From Chitinivibrionales bacterium (GTDB lineage: Bacteria > Fibrobacterota > Chitinivibrionia > Chitinivibrionales > WJKA01), in assembly GCA_014728295.1 (NCBI GenBank), contig WJLW01000105.1, positions 32,571 to 96,570 of the forward strand: a DNA stretch of 64,000 nt, given 5' to 3'. Of this stretch, positions 26,756 to 34,814 are shown piece by piece; position 1 is the stretch's first letter; each line of letters starts with the position of its first letter. The notes under the pieces were generated by a model. It saw only the letters and a list, made by a program, of their open reading frames with translations. It ran no database searches and was not told the DNA's origin. Made by a program: the position numbers and the translations under genes.

Positions 26756-27868
26756 CTACTCCCGATTAATCGCCTCGATAATCCCCAGATACATCTCTGC
26801 CGCGTCAATCAGTTCTTTTCTGGCAACACACTCGTCCTGCGTATGCGCCCGGGACAGTGAACCCGGCCCGAAAACCACCGGCTTGATCCCCGCGGCCCAC
26901 AATACATTTGCATCGGAGTGACTGGTGAAAGGCGCTGCGTCAAAAGCTAATCCCTGTTGTTGATGGACGCTTTTGATCAATGCCGGCAGGTAGCTTTCGA
27001 CCGGCAACTCGTATCCGTGATGGACTGTCTGGAAATTTATATCAATTGCATTTTTGCGGGGCAATTCCAGGTTTTCAAAAAACTCCTCGATCGCAACAAC
27101 AATTTTGCCGACGGGCGCATCGGGTGAAAGATGCAGATCGATTGCCGCCGAGCAGCGGTCGGGCACGGCAAATCCGGCATCGGCGCTATGCACGTCACGG
27201 ATATTGTAGATGGCATTCGACAGTTCGCTCTCGACAAATTTGCCGAATTCCATAAGCGCGGTCAGCATGCTCAAAACAGCATTGTGCTCACGCCCGGCTT
27301 GAGATGCATGCGCGCGTCGCCCGGAAGCGGCAAGCTCAATTTCGATGTAGCCGAAGTGTCCCGGACTCGTTTTCATCTCGGTGGGCTCACCGACAAGCGC
27401 CCATGGCGAACGATGATGTTGCACCAGCGCCTCGGCGCCGTCGCCGGTTTCTTCCTCACCCACGACCAGTGCCAGGGCAACATGGCCAAGCGATCTCTGC
27501 CGCTCGAAAAAGGTGCAGAATGCCTCCATCATTGCCGCGCAGCCGCCTTTCATATCCGCGGCGCCGAGACCGGCGATTGTATCGTCGGTTTCAACGGAGC
27601 GAAATGAATCCAGATCCCAGGCCGATACGGTATCGCAATGCCCGACAAATACCAGATCACTCTCATCGAAACGATCGGCAACCAGAATATTATAGCGGCG
27701 GCCATCCACATCAATGCGATGAACGGGCAAACCCCGGCGCTTCAGATACTTTTCGATGAATATGAGTACGTCAAGCTCCTTGCCGGACGGACTGTAAATG
27801 TCAATCATGTCACAGAGCAGAGTCTCGAGTCGTTCCTGGTTGACGGCACAGGTGCGGGATGCGCTCAT
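26756..27868 (-). CDS. M20-family metallopeptidase/deacylase
   Basis: 370 residues. The M20 metal and catalytic motifs are complete: VGHCDTVSAWD (His ligand and Asp), LGAADMKGGCAA (bridging Asp), GEEETGDGAE (catalytic Glu and ligand), and the C-terminal His ligand region. VGEPTE and GHFGYIEIELAASGRRAHAS match the DapE/ArgE/LysK branch, which removes acyl groups from amino acids. It is the last gene of the minus-strand run, overlapping the GNAT gene by 4 nt (ATGA). If it belongs with that gene, acetylation and deacylation of the same small molecule is possible, but this is inference. Confidence 0.85.
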   Translation of the reverse strand: MSASRTCAVNQERLETLLCDMIDIYSPSGKELDVLIFIEKYLKRRGLPVHRIDVDGRRYNILVADRFDESDLVFVGHCDTVSAWDLDSFRSVETDDTIAGLGAADMKGGCAAMMEAFCTFFERQRSLGHVALALVVGEEETGDGAEALVQHHRSPWALVGEPTEMKTSPGHFGYIEIELAASGRRAHASQAGREHNAVLSMLTALMEFGKFVESELSNAIYNIRDVHSADAGFAVPDRCSAAIDLHLSPDAPVGKIVVAIEEFFENLELPRKNAIDINFQTVHHGYELPVESYLPALIKSVHQQQGLAFDAAPFTSHSDANVLWAAGIKPVVFGPGSLSRAHTQDECVARKELIDAAEMYLGIIEAINRE

Positions 27869-28377
27869 GTCTGTTTCCGTTTCTTTTTAGCGGAATCATC
27901 CTGCTGAATGCGGTTCCAGTTTTCGAGGTTCATTGACATATACACATGTTCGGTGGCCTGCGAAAAGCCCATGCGATTGAAAAACGCGATAGCCGGCTCG
28001 TTGTCGGCCTGGGTATCGACGATCAGCATGCGAATGCCGCGTTTTTTCATAATTTTGATAATCGCGTCGAAAAGCCCCCGGCCGATGCCCTTGCGATTGT
28101 AGGCATGATCGATTCCCAGCCAGGTGATGTGTCCGTAGCTCCAGGCAGATCCGGCTTTTTGGTACGTAGTCGAAAACAGAAAGCCGGCCAGCCGTTGCTC
28201 ATCGACATCCCAGGCGACCAGGCAGAGATCGGGATCGGATTGAAACAGCCCGGTAACTTCGAATTCGTCCCAGGTCCGGTACAGGTTGCTGTATTCCTGC
28301 GAAGTAAACAGGTCTTCTCCCAGATGAAACACATTCGGGAGATCATCGATTTTTGCGCTTCGTATATCAATTGCCAT
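27865..28377 (-). CDS. GNAT-family N-acetyltransferase
   Basis: 170 residues. The acetyl-CoA loop is NRKGIGRGLFDAIIKIM (motif A, R/QxxGxG/A), preceded by the strand GHITWLGIDHAY and followed by the C-terminal ADNEPAIAFFNRMGFSQA typical of GNAT enzymes. The sequence resembles RimI-like or small-molecule acetyltransferases; the acceptor cannot be told. Its stop overlaps the M20 start, and a 48-nt gap separates it from the deacetylase gene upstream. The C-terminal tail is basic (DDSAKKKRKQT). Confidence 0.85.
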   Translation of the reverse strand: MAIDIRSAKIDDLPNVFHLGEDLFTSQEYSNLYRTWDEFEVTGLFQSDPDLCLVAWDVDEQRLAGFLFSTTYQKAGSAWSYGHITWLGIDHAYNRKGIGRGLFDAIIKIMKKRGIRMLIVDTQADNEPAIAFFNRMGFSQATEHVYMSMNLENWNRIQQDDSAKKKRKQT

Positions 28378-28425
28378 AATGGTTCCGTACGCTGCTGTGA
28401 TCGTTGTGCAGTCGAAAAATAATAT

Positions 28426-29226
28426 CTACCCGGCAGGCTCTATCGTTCGATACGGTTCAATTTCGAACAGTTCCTCAACGCCGACGCAACGCAGCGACTG
28501 TTCGCGTATGCTTTCCATCAGCGATTCGAGTGCGTGCAGAAAATTGTCACGCACGTGGGAGTTGGGCAATGTATCGTGCAGCAAAACAACTTCACCAGGA
28601 GCCGCCAGTCGCGCAATGCGGGATATGTTAGCCGACACTCGATTACCGGCTTCGACAGCGCGCCTGCTCCAGCCGATGCAGAGCATGTCAAGATTTGCCA
28701 TTACCCTGCCGGTGTGCGGATTGCTGAGACCGACGGGCGGGCGATACAGACGCGGTGTCTTGTCGATGATCTGCGCGATTATCTCACTTGCCCGGCGGAT
28801 ATCCCGGGACATTGCACGGGTCATCCGCAAGTTGCTGCACAGATCGTGCGTAAGATCGTGGTTGCCGACAGTATGACCTGCGTCAAATATACGCCTGACA
28901 AGGTGCGGGTACATCTGAGCTTTGCGTGCAATGACAAAAAAGGTCGCCTTTGCATGGTAGCGCTTGAGCAAATCCAGAATTGCCTCGGTAGTCCCCGGAT
29001 CGGGGCCGTCATCAAATGTCAGGGCAATGCAGTCTTTTTTTGCGGGATTGCGTATGTAGGCACTGGTAAAGAATTGCAGTTTCAAAAATCCGACACCGGC
29101 AAAAAAGACCGGCAAATGCAGCCCGGCGAAGAGCAGTGCGATTTTGCGGTACGGCCGCTTTGCCCGTGCGGCAATCAGGCTCAGAACCAAAGTGATAAGC
29201 CAGAAGCCAAACGGCCTTACACGCAT
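28426..29226 (-). CDS. Membrane-anchored polysaccharide deacetylase (NodB type)
   Basis: 266 residues. Two hydrophobic segments at the N-terminus (about 7-20 and 29-48) anchor the protein. The NodB motifs follow: TFDDGPDPG with Asp72-Asp73, the metal motif in HTVGNHDLTHD (HxxxH), YRPPVG, and LLHDT near the end. These are the residues of CE4 enzymes, which remove N-acetyl groups from chitin, peptidoglycan or other amino sugars. The start overlaps the end of the chain-length-factor-like gene by 10 nt, which ties it to the ketosynthase locus. Confidence 0.88.
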   Translation of the reverse strand: MRVRPFGFWLITLVLSLIAARAKRPYRKIALLFAGLHLPVFFAGVGFLKLQFFTSAYIRNPAKKDCIALTFDDGPDPGTTEAILDLLKRYHAKATFFVIARKAQMYPHLVRRIFDAGHTVGNHDLTHDLCSNLRMTRAMSRDIRRASEIIAQIIDKTPRLYRPPVGLSNPHTGRVMANLDMLCIGWSRRAVEAGNRVSANISRIARLAAPGEVVLLHDTLPNSHVRDNFLHALESLMESIREQSLRCVGVEELFEIEPYRTIEPAG

Positions 29227-30029
29227 AGCTCAACCAGCCCGTAGCTATTGGCCGAAGGTGAGGTCGTTGCGATTATATAGGTTCCGTGAACGTTGCCGGT
29301 TCCAATTTCGGCAATCTGTTCGCAGGGGGCAACGGATGAGTTCGAACCTGCTTTCGGCGAGATGTAGGTACTTTTGTGCCGGGAGAACGTTGCGGCATGC
29401 GTCCGGCATTCCTGTTCGGGATTGTTGCCGCGCACCGTAATGGGCCCGATGCCGCGTGCCTGCATGCGAGCCGGGGATTGTTTACGGGTGAGCATCATTG
29501 CCGCCGCGGCTTCTTCCCATTCGGTTGACAAAAAAGACCTGCACGCCAAAGAAAGATGCGGTTTGATTTTTTCGAGCAGATCGATTTGCTCGTCAATGGT
29601 CAGAAGCAGCAGCGGGAAGTCATCATCGTCAAGCAGCGACGCGGCTACCAGAGCCGATGCCAGGGAATTCGGGCCGTCACAGAGCGTTAAGTTCGGACCG
29701 GGTATCTTGAACTCAATCGCCAGCTTTCCGGCCATGCTGTTATGGACCGAAGAGATAAAATTGCGCGGTGAGCCAAACCCTGTTTTGTAGATACTTTCAA
29801 GGAACGCTCTGGTTTCGTCAAGGGCTCCCAACGCCGTTGCCGCAACAATCGAGCCCGGCAGGGTAGTGCATGTATCAAGCAAACGCCGCGTGACGACATA
29901 CGCCATCTGCCAGATACGCGGCGAGCGCCGTTTCAGCCCCGCCGGTATAGCCTGCTCCCAGCCGTCTTCCTGACGCGGCTTGAGAATCTGAATCGAATCG
30001 ATGCAAAGGTAGTTCATAGAAACATTCAC
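29217..30029 (-). CDS. Ketosynthase-like protein without catalytic cysteine (chain-length-factor type)
   Basis: 270 residues, about two thirds of a ketosynthase. It has the hallmark of the Ketoacyl-synt_2 / ApeC-type family: KRRSPRIWQMAY early on and SPRNFISSVHNSMAGKLAIE. In the stretch GPNLTLCDGPNSLASAL the place of the active-site Cys (about the tenth residue of this motif) is Pro. It therefore should not condense by itself, and probably partners with the ketosynthase encoded just upstream, as chain length factors do. The ATG overlaps the ketosynthase stop by 4 nt. Confidence 0.75.
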   Translation of the reverse strand: MNVSMNYLCIDSIQILKPRQEDGWEQAIPAGLKRRSPRIWQMAYVVTRRLLDTCTTLPGSIVAATALGALDETRAFLESIYKTGFGSPRNFISSVHNSMAGKLAIEFKIPGPNLTLCDGPNSLASALVAASLLDDDDFPLLLLTIDEQIDLLEKIKPHLSLACRSFLSTEWEEAAAAMMLTRKQSPARMQARGIGPITVRGNNPEQECRTHAATFSRHKSTYISPKAGSNSSVAPCEQIAEIGTGNVHGTYIIATTSPSANSYGLVELCV

Positions 30030-31210
30030 TTCGCTGCGGACTCATTCTCACCGTTTGAGAAAATTACCGCTGCATTATTGCCGCCAAATCCAAACGAATT
30101 CTTCAGCAGATAGTTAATATTGCGCTTCTGCATGGGTGACGGGGCCGCCCCGATGCTTTCGTCAGGTTCATCGAAGCCGCCAGTTGCCGGGATCATGCCG
30201 GCCTGCATGGCGCCGACGGCATAGACAGACTCGAGTGCGCCCGAAGCCGCCAGGGTATGTCCGATGGTGCGCTTCATCGAACCAAATGGCGGCAGTTCAT
30301 CAAAAATCGAATGCATTGCCCTGATTTCGGCGGCATCGTTATCGGGTGTGCCGGTTCCATGCGAAGCTATATAATCGATTCGGGCGGGCTCGATACCGGC
30401 CTGCTTCACGGCCGATTCTACTGCACGCCGGGCGCCTGTGCCTTCGGGATGCGGGGCGGTCATATGATGGCAATCGGCTGAAGCGCCCCAGCCTTCAACC
30501 CACGCATACGCCTGCAAGCCATAGCTGGATAAAATATCGGGATGAATCAGCAAAAGGGCCCCGGCGCCTTCTCCCAGGCTGATGCCGGCCCTTTTTTTAT
30601 CAAAGGGACGAGCGCCTCCGGGATCGACCAGCAACAGGCCGGCGAAGCCGCGTACGGTAAGCATCGACAGCGCATCCGCGCCCAGCGCCACACATGCATC
30701 GCACACCCCTGCCTCGATGAGTCGTTTTGCCATGCCGATTGCGTGCAGCCCGGTCGAGCAGGCTGTTGACAACGAGTAAAATGAATGGCATCCGAATTTA
30801 TGCGCCAGATAACCGGCAATAGCGGTAGGTTCATGGCAGGCCAGCTCCTCCCCCGCTTTTTGCAAAAAGGCCGCATCGCGCAGACAGGCGCGATAAAAGA
30901 CTTCGGAGCGGGTCATGCCGGCAACCGTGGTTGCAAAGGTCAACGAGACGCGCAGCCGGGAGCGATCGGCCAGCGGCTGCAGCGCCTGTTCGAGCACAGT
31001 CGCAGAGAGAGCTGCAGTCCGGTTTGGGGCGTCGGGCAGAGTAACCTCAGGTGGAATTTCCGCACACAAGGGCTGCTCTTTGAGTCCGGACTGAAAACTT
31101 TGCAGGGGCCGGAGATTGTCACTGCCTTTTTCCACAGCAGGATAGCCCGCACCGGCAGTGGATCCTGCAGCCGAAATTGCTCCCATGCCTGCAATTGGAA
31201 TAGCGGTCAT
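30026..31210 (-). CDS. Beta-ketoacyl-ACP synthase (FabF-like)
   Basis: 394 residues. A complete condensing enzyme: nucleophile Cys151 in LSTACSTGLHAIG, first His in SHGTGTPDND, and Lys-His in MKRTIGHTLAASG, then the C-terminal NSFGFGGNNAAVIFSNG loop. It elongates acyl chains bound to an ACP. Its gene lies 39 nt after the ACP gene and overlaps the chain-length-factor-like gene, so KS and CLF-like partner are likely made together. Substrate unknown; primary fatty acid synthesis would normally be served by a fab operon, which is not here. Confidence 0.88.
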   Translation of the reverse strand: MTAIPIAGMGAISAAGSTAGAGYPAVEKGSDNLRPLQSFQSGLKEQPLCAEIPPEVTLPDAPNRTAALSATVLEQALQPLADRSRLRVSLTFATTVAGMTRSEVFYRACLRDAAFLQKAGEELACHEPTAIAGYLAHKFGCHSFYSLSTACSTGLHAIGMAKRLIEAGVCDACVALGADALSMLTVRGFAGLLLVDPGGARPFDKKRAGISLGEGAGALLLIHPDILSSYGLQAYAWVEGWGASADCHHMTAPHPEGTGARRAVESAVKQAGIEPARIDYIASHGTGTPDNDAAEIRAMHSIFDELPPFGSMKRTIGHTLAASGALESVYAVGAMQAGMIPATGGFDEPDESIGAAPSPMQKRNINYLLKNSFGFGGNNAAVIFSNGENESAAK

Positions 31211-31249
31211 GATACGAAAATGGTTTCACTGCAGATGAGCGCGCAGGGC

Positions 31250-31510
31250 TTACTCACCCGGTTTATTCTTCTCAATATATTCTGCCAACGAACGGACGGA
31301 TTTGAATACGTCGCGTCCAACGTTGACATCCGGGACCGTCACACCATATTCTTTTTCAAGCAGTACCAGAAGCTCCAGCGTATCAATCGAATCCAGGCCC
31401 AGCCCTTCACCGATAAGCGGTGCGTCGGGATCAATCTCATCCGTCGTTACATCACTCAATTTCAGTGATTCGATGATTTGCGTCTTGAGTTTTTCAACCA
31501 GAGCTTCCAT
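31250..31510 (-). CDS. Acyl carrier protein
   Basis: 86 residues from the ATG at 31510, which overlaps the stop of the preceding gene as ATGA. The phosphopantetheine attachment site is the Ser of GLDSIDTLELLVLL (about residue 41), followed by EKEYGVTVPD; the sequence is acidic throughout with a short basic tip. It is a dedicated type II ACP between two ketosynthase/partner pairs, so it most likely carries the chain both pairs act on. Housekeeping AcpP usually has the motif DSLD; DSID is also common. Confidence 0.9.
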   Translation of the reverse strand: MEALVEKLKTQIIESLKLSDVTTDEIDPDAPLIGEGLGLDSIDTLELLVLLEKEYGVTVPDVNVGRDVFKSVRSLAEYIEKNKPGE

Positions 31511-32271
31511 CAACGGTCCTTTTCTATGACAAGTGTGCAGGTTTCACGAACCAGGGCAAGATTGCCGGTGTTGCCTGAAGCAAGCATGCCAACCAGAGAT
31601 GATAAAAATACATAATCGCTGTTGACCGGCCCGGCATCGGGATCGATACCGTCTTTGATTGTGAGGGCGGCTACAGCTCGATCGGCGGCCTTTGAAAGCA
31701 GAAAGGCATAAGCCCAGCACTGCGTGCCGTCAACGGCGGGAAGCAGGCACTGGTCAACCGGTTCGGCCGGAAGTGCATTAACGGCAATGATGAGCATATG
31801 CTCGGCTTTGCCGGCACTCAATGCCGATTGGGCAATCCTGATACAATTGAGCAACGAATGCAGGCCGCCGGTCAACACTCGGTTCGGGCCTTTCAATTTA
31901 AAGTAGATGGCTACTTCCGCCAGAGAAGATGAAGGCAGGGTTGCCGAAAAAAGGGCCGGACTGGGATAGCCCTGCTTGACCGATTCGAGATAGCCAATAT
32001 CGGTCTCCAGCGAGCCAAAAGGTACATACATGCATATACCGGTCGCATCTCTGTCTATTCCGGCGACGTTTTGAAACAGCAGTGCAGATGCCGAGAACGC
32101 CAGCTTGTCGGTGAGGGGCAATCTGCCGAATACGGTAAACGGCGATCCGAGCACCTGTTTTCGGCGCACATCCACAGGCCCGCGCTGATCCGGATCCCAA
32201 GGGCGCATGCCAGCCGGATCCCATAAACCTTCACCGGTGAGTGCACCGTAGGATATAAGAGCTGATATCAT
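31510..32271 (-). CDS. Short ketosynthase-like protein without catalytic cysteine
   Basis: 253 residues from the ATG at 32271, which overlaps the previous stop by 4 nt; a longer start at 32334 would lie well inside that gene. It looks like the N-terminal two thirds of a ketosynthase: ISALISYGALTGEGLWD at the start and SATLPSSSLAEVAIYFKLKG before the site where the catalytic Cys should be. In GPNRVLTGGLHSLLN that position is Leu. The protein ends before the catalytic His motifs. A non-condensing partner for the ketosynthase at 32268-33383 is the best guess. Confidence 0.65.
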   Translation of the reverse strand: MISALISYGALTGEGLWDPAGMRPWDPDQRGPVDVRRKQVLGSPFTVFGRLPLTDKLAFSASALLFQNVAGIDRDATGICMYVPFGSLETDIGYLESVKQGYPSPALFSATLPSSSLAEVAIYFKLKGPNRVLTGGLHSLLNCIRIAQSALSAGKAEHMLIIAVNALPAEPVDQCLLPAVDGTQCWAYAFLLSKAADRAVAALTIKDGIDPDAGPVNSDYVFLSSLVGMLASGNTGNLALVRETCTLVIEKDR

Positions 32272-33383
32272 ATTGCCGATCTGTCCTTGAGTATGACCGC
32301 GCTGTTGACGCCGCCGAATCCGGCAGCCAGGCAAAGCACCGTGCCGGTTGCAAGTGCCTGTTTGTGTGCCGCTACCCGCAACGGCTCCTCAACGCCCTTC
32401 TTCTGGAAGTTGATCGTTGGGGGCAGGCAGCGTTTTTTGCAGAATTCGGCCGTCATAATCATCTCGCACAGAGAGCCGGCGCCGCTCGAATGGCCGAGCG
32501 CCCCCTTGACAGATACAACAGGCGGCATGGCGTCTTCGAAGAGGGACAAAAGCGCTTTTGCTTCCATGGCGTCATTATATGGTGTCGCCGTGCCATGACA
32601 CTTGACGCCGCCTATGTCGCCGGGCGCAATCCCCGCCAGCTCAACAGCCTGCCGGGCAGCCCGATACAGTCCTTCGCCCGTGCGAGAAGGGCCGGTGCGA
32701 TGGTTGGCGTCGTTGGTGCTGGCCGCGGCCAGGATTTCGATTCCGTTCGTGCCCTCTGCGGTACGATCCAGTATTGCCAGCGCCGCAGATTCGCCCGGTG
32801 TCAACCCGTCTCTGTGTGCGTCAAAGGGTCGCGCACCAGAAGCAGAAAGCGCACCCAGCGCGTAAAAGCCGCTGACAACAAATCGATACAGGAAATCACA
32901 ACCAAAGCAGACGGCATGATCATAGTATCCGGCGCCAAGCAATTCGTGGGCTACTTCAACACCGATTGTTCCCGACGCACAGGCGTTGGAAATTACCAGG
33001 GTGTCGGCAAACGGTCCACCCAGCATAATTTCGGCAACAGCCGCCTGGGATTGCAGGCAGGGCGAGAAAGCAACCTGTTCGACATCGTTGAGAATGACCT
33101 CCTCGAGCGGGGATATGTCGCCTTTGGCGCAGGCGTACACGAAAACCGTTTTCGCCGGGTCCAGATCGAACAACCCCTTCCGCGCCCGGAAAGCCAGCGT
33201 ACGGCAACTGGTTTTAAGCGACCGCAGAGAATCATCTTCAAAGGGGGCGAATGCAACCGGATGGTCGAAGCAGGGGCCGGTTCGCACGGCTGACTTCCCG
33301 TCAAGCAACGCGTCGACCGTTTCATCCAGAAATCCGAACGGGGTTATGATATCGGCGTATCTTAAATGTATAGAAGATTGCAT
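32268..33383 (-). CDS. Beta-ketoacyl synthase
   Basis: 371 residues from the ATG at 33383; a TTG at 33413 is the alternative start. The active-site Cys135 is in ISNACASGTIG, the first His in KCHGTATPYND, and the second in KGALGHSSGAGS, so the C-H-H set is complete. Compared with FabF the first 130 residues are compressed and divergent. It is the first gene of the ketosynthase run and overlaps its truncated partner. The 153-nt region between it and serS holds the divergent promoters, which were not pinned down. Confidence 0.82.
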   Translation of the reverse strand: MQSSIHLRYADIITPFGFLDETVDALLDGKSAVRTGPCFDHPVAFAPFEDDSLRSLKTSCRTLAFRARKGLFDLDPAKTVFVYACAKGDISPLEEVILNDVEQVAFSPCLQSQAAVAEIMLGGPFADTLVISNACASGTIGVEVAHELLGAGYYDHAVCFGCDFLYRFVVSGFYALGALSASGARPFDAHRDGLTPGESAALAILDRTAEGTNGIEILAAASTNDANHRTGPSRTGEGLYRAARQAVELAGIAPGDIGGVKCHGTATPYNDAMEAKALLSLFEDAMPPVVSVKGALGHSSGAGSLCEMIMTAEFCKKRCLPPTINFQKKGVEEPLRVAAHKQALATGTVLCLAAGFGGVNSAVILKDRSAI

Positions 33384-33536
33384 AGCGGATCTTGAATAAA
33401 ATAGTTTAGACAAGAGCGGTGCAACAGTTGCTGAAACCCGTCACAACCCGAAATGGTGCATTCGATCCATTATTTATATTAGGTGGGCCTGATCAGGCAG
33501 TATTCCCATCGATGCAAACCCCCGGAGACGCAGTCT

Positions 33537-34814
33537 ATGCTTGACCTCAAACGCATTCGCGAAAATCCTGACGAAGTAAAAAAGGCGGTTACGAATAAAA
33601 ACGATCATGCCGATATCGACAAGATCGTCAGATTAGACGATGAGCGCCGCCGGCTCACCCATGAAGCCGAAAAAATGAAACATATTCGCAATGAAGCTTC
33701 GCAGAAGATTGCAGCCCTCAAAAAGCAGAAAAAGGAGGCAACCGACCAGATCAAAGAGATGAAAGAGGTCTCGGCCCGCATCAAAGACATGGATGAACGG
33801 CTACGCGTCATAGAAAGCGAATGTAGCCATGAGCTTATTCGCGTCCCGAACATTCCGCACAGCAGCGTTCCCCACGGAACAAGTGAGGCCGACAATCCCG
33901 AAGTAGCGGCATGGGGTGAAATTCGTCAAGCCGATTTCGAGCTCAAAGATCATCTCGAACTGGGTGAGAGCCTTGACATTATCGATTTTACCAGGGGCGC
34001 CAAAATTAGCGGAGCCGGATTCCCGGTTCTGAAGGGACACGGAGCCTTGCTCGAGCGCGCCCTGATCAATTGCTTCCTGGACACGCACACAATCCACAAC
34101 GGCTACCGCGAGGTCTTTCCACCGTTTCTGGCCAATGCCGACAGCCATTTCGGCACGGGGCAATTGCCCAAATCGCAGGAGCAAATGTACTATATCGGTG
34201 AAGACGAACTCTACTGCATCCCAACCGCCGAAGTTCCGGTAACCAATTTGCATCGGGGAGAGCTGCTCGATGCGGATCAATTGCCACTGAACTACTGCGC
34301 CTACAGTGCATGTTTCCGTCGCGAAGCAGGCTCCTACGGCAAAGATACCAAAGGCTACCTGCGCGTCCATCAATTCAACAAGGTGGAGCTGGTCAAATTT
34401 GTCAAACCGGAAACGTCCTATGACGAACTTGAAGTACTGCGCGGCAATGCCGAACACATTCTTCAGTCGCTGGAACTTCCCTACCGTGTTGTAGAATTGT
34501 GTGATGCCGACCTGTCATTCGCCGCCGCAAAATGCTATGACCTGGAGGTCTGGGCTCCCGGAGAAGGCAAATACCTGGAAGTTTCATCGTGCAGCAATTT
34601 CGAAGATTTTCAGGCCCGGCGTCTTAATATCCGCTACCGGCCGGAACCGGGAGCAAAACCCGAATATATCCACACACTCAATGGCAGCGGTGTGGCCACG
34701 GCGCGCATTCTGGTGGCGTTGCTCGAAACGTATCAAACACCAGGCGGGACTATCACCATTCCCGGCGTGCTGCGTCCGTACATGCGCGGCATGACGGAGA
34801 TAACGGCTACGTGA
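33537..34814 (+). CDS. serS: Seryl-tRNA synthetase
   Basis: 425 residues from the ATG at 33537, which has GGAG about 10 nt upstream. The first 110 residues form the antiparallel coiled coil that grips tRNA-Ser (MLDLKRIRENPDEVKKAV, then many Lys/Glu heptads). The class II catalytic core is complete: motif 2 ACFRREAGSYGKDTKGYLR followed by VHQFNKVELV, then LEVSSCSNFEDFQARR, and motif 3 with LNGSGVATARILVALLE. It charges tRNA-Ser and gives the precursor for Sec-tRNA if present. The stop overlaps the start of the kinase gene. Confidence 0.97.
   Translation: MLDLKRIRENPDEVKKAVTNKNDHADIDKIVRLDDERRRLTHEAEKMKHIRNEASQKIAALKKQKKEATDQIKEMKEVSARIKDMDERLRVIESECSHELIRVPNIPHSSVPHGTSEADNPEVAAWGEIRQADFELKDHLELGESLDIIDFTRGAKISGAGFPVLKGHGALLERALINCFLDTHTIHNGYREVFPPFLANADSHFGTGQLPKSQEQMYYIGEDELYCIPTAEVPVTNLHRGELLDADQLPLNYCAYSACFRREAGSYGKDTKGYLRVHQFNKVELVKFVKPETSYDELEVLRGNAEHILQSLELPYRVVELCDADLSFAAAKCYDLEVWAPGEGKYLEVSSCSNFEDFQARRLNIRYRPEPGAKPEYIHTLNGSGVATARILVALLETYQTPGGTITIPGVLRPYMRGMTEITAT

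Noticed and set aside
28534..29244. A 236-codon plus-strand frame opposite the deacetylase
   Set aside because: The minus strand has a complete CE4 domain here; the plus frame has no motif.
32364..33293. A 309-codon plus-strand frame inside the ketosynthase region
   Set aside because: It lies antisense to a ketosynthase with complete motifs, and its own translation has no recognisable domain; it is a shadow frame.
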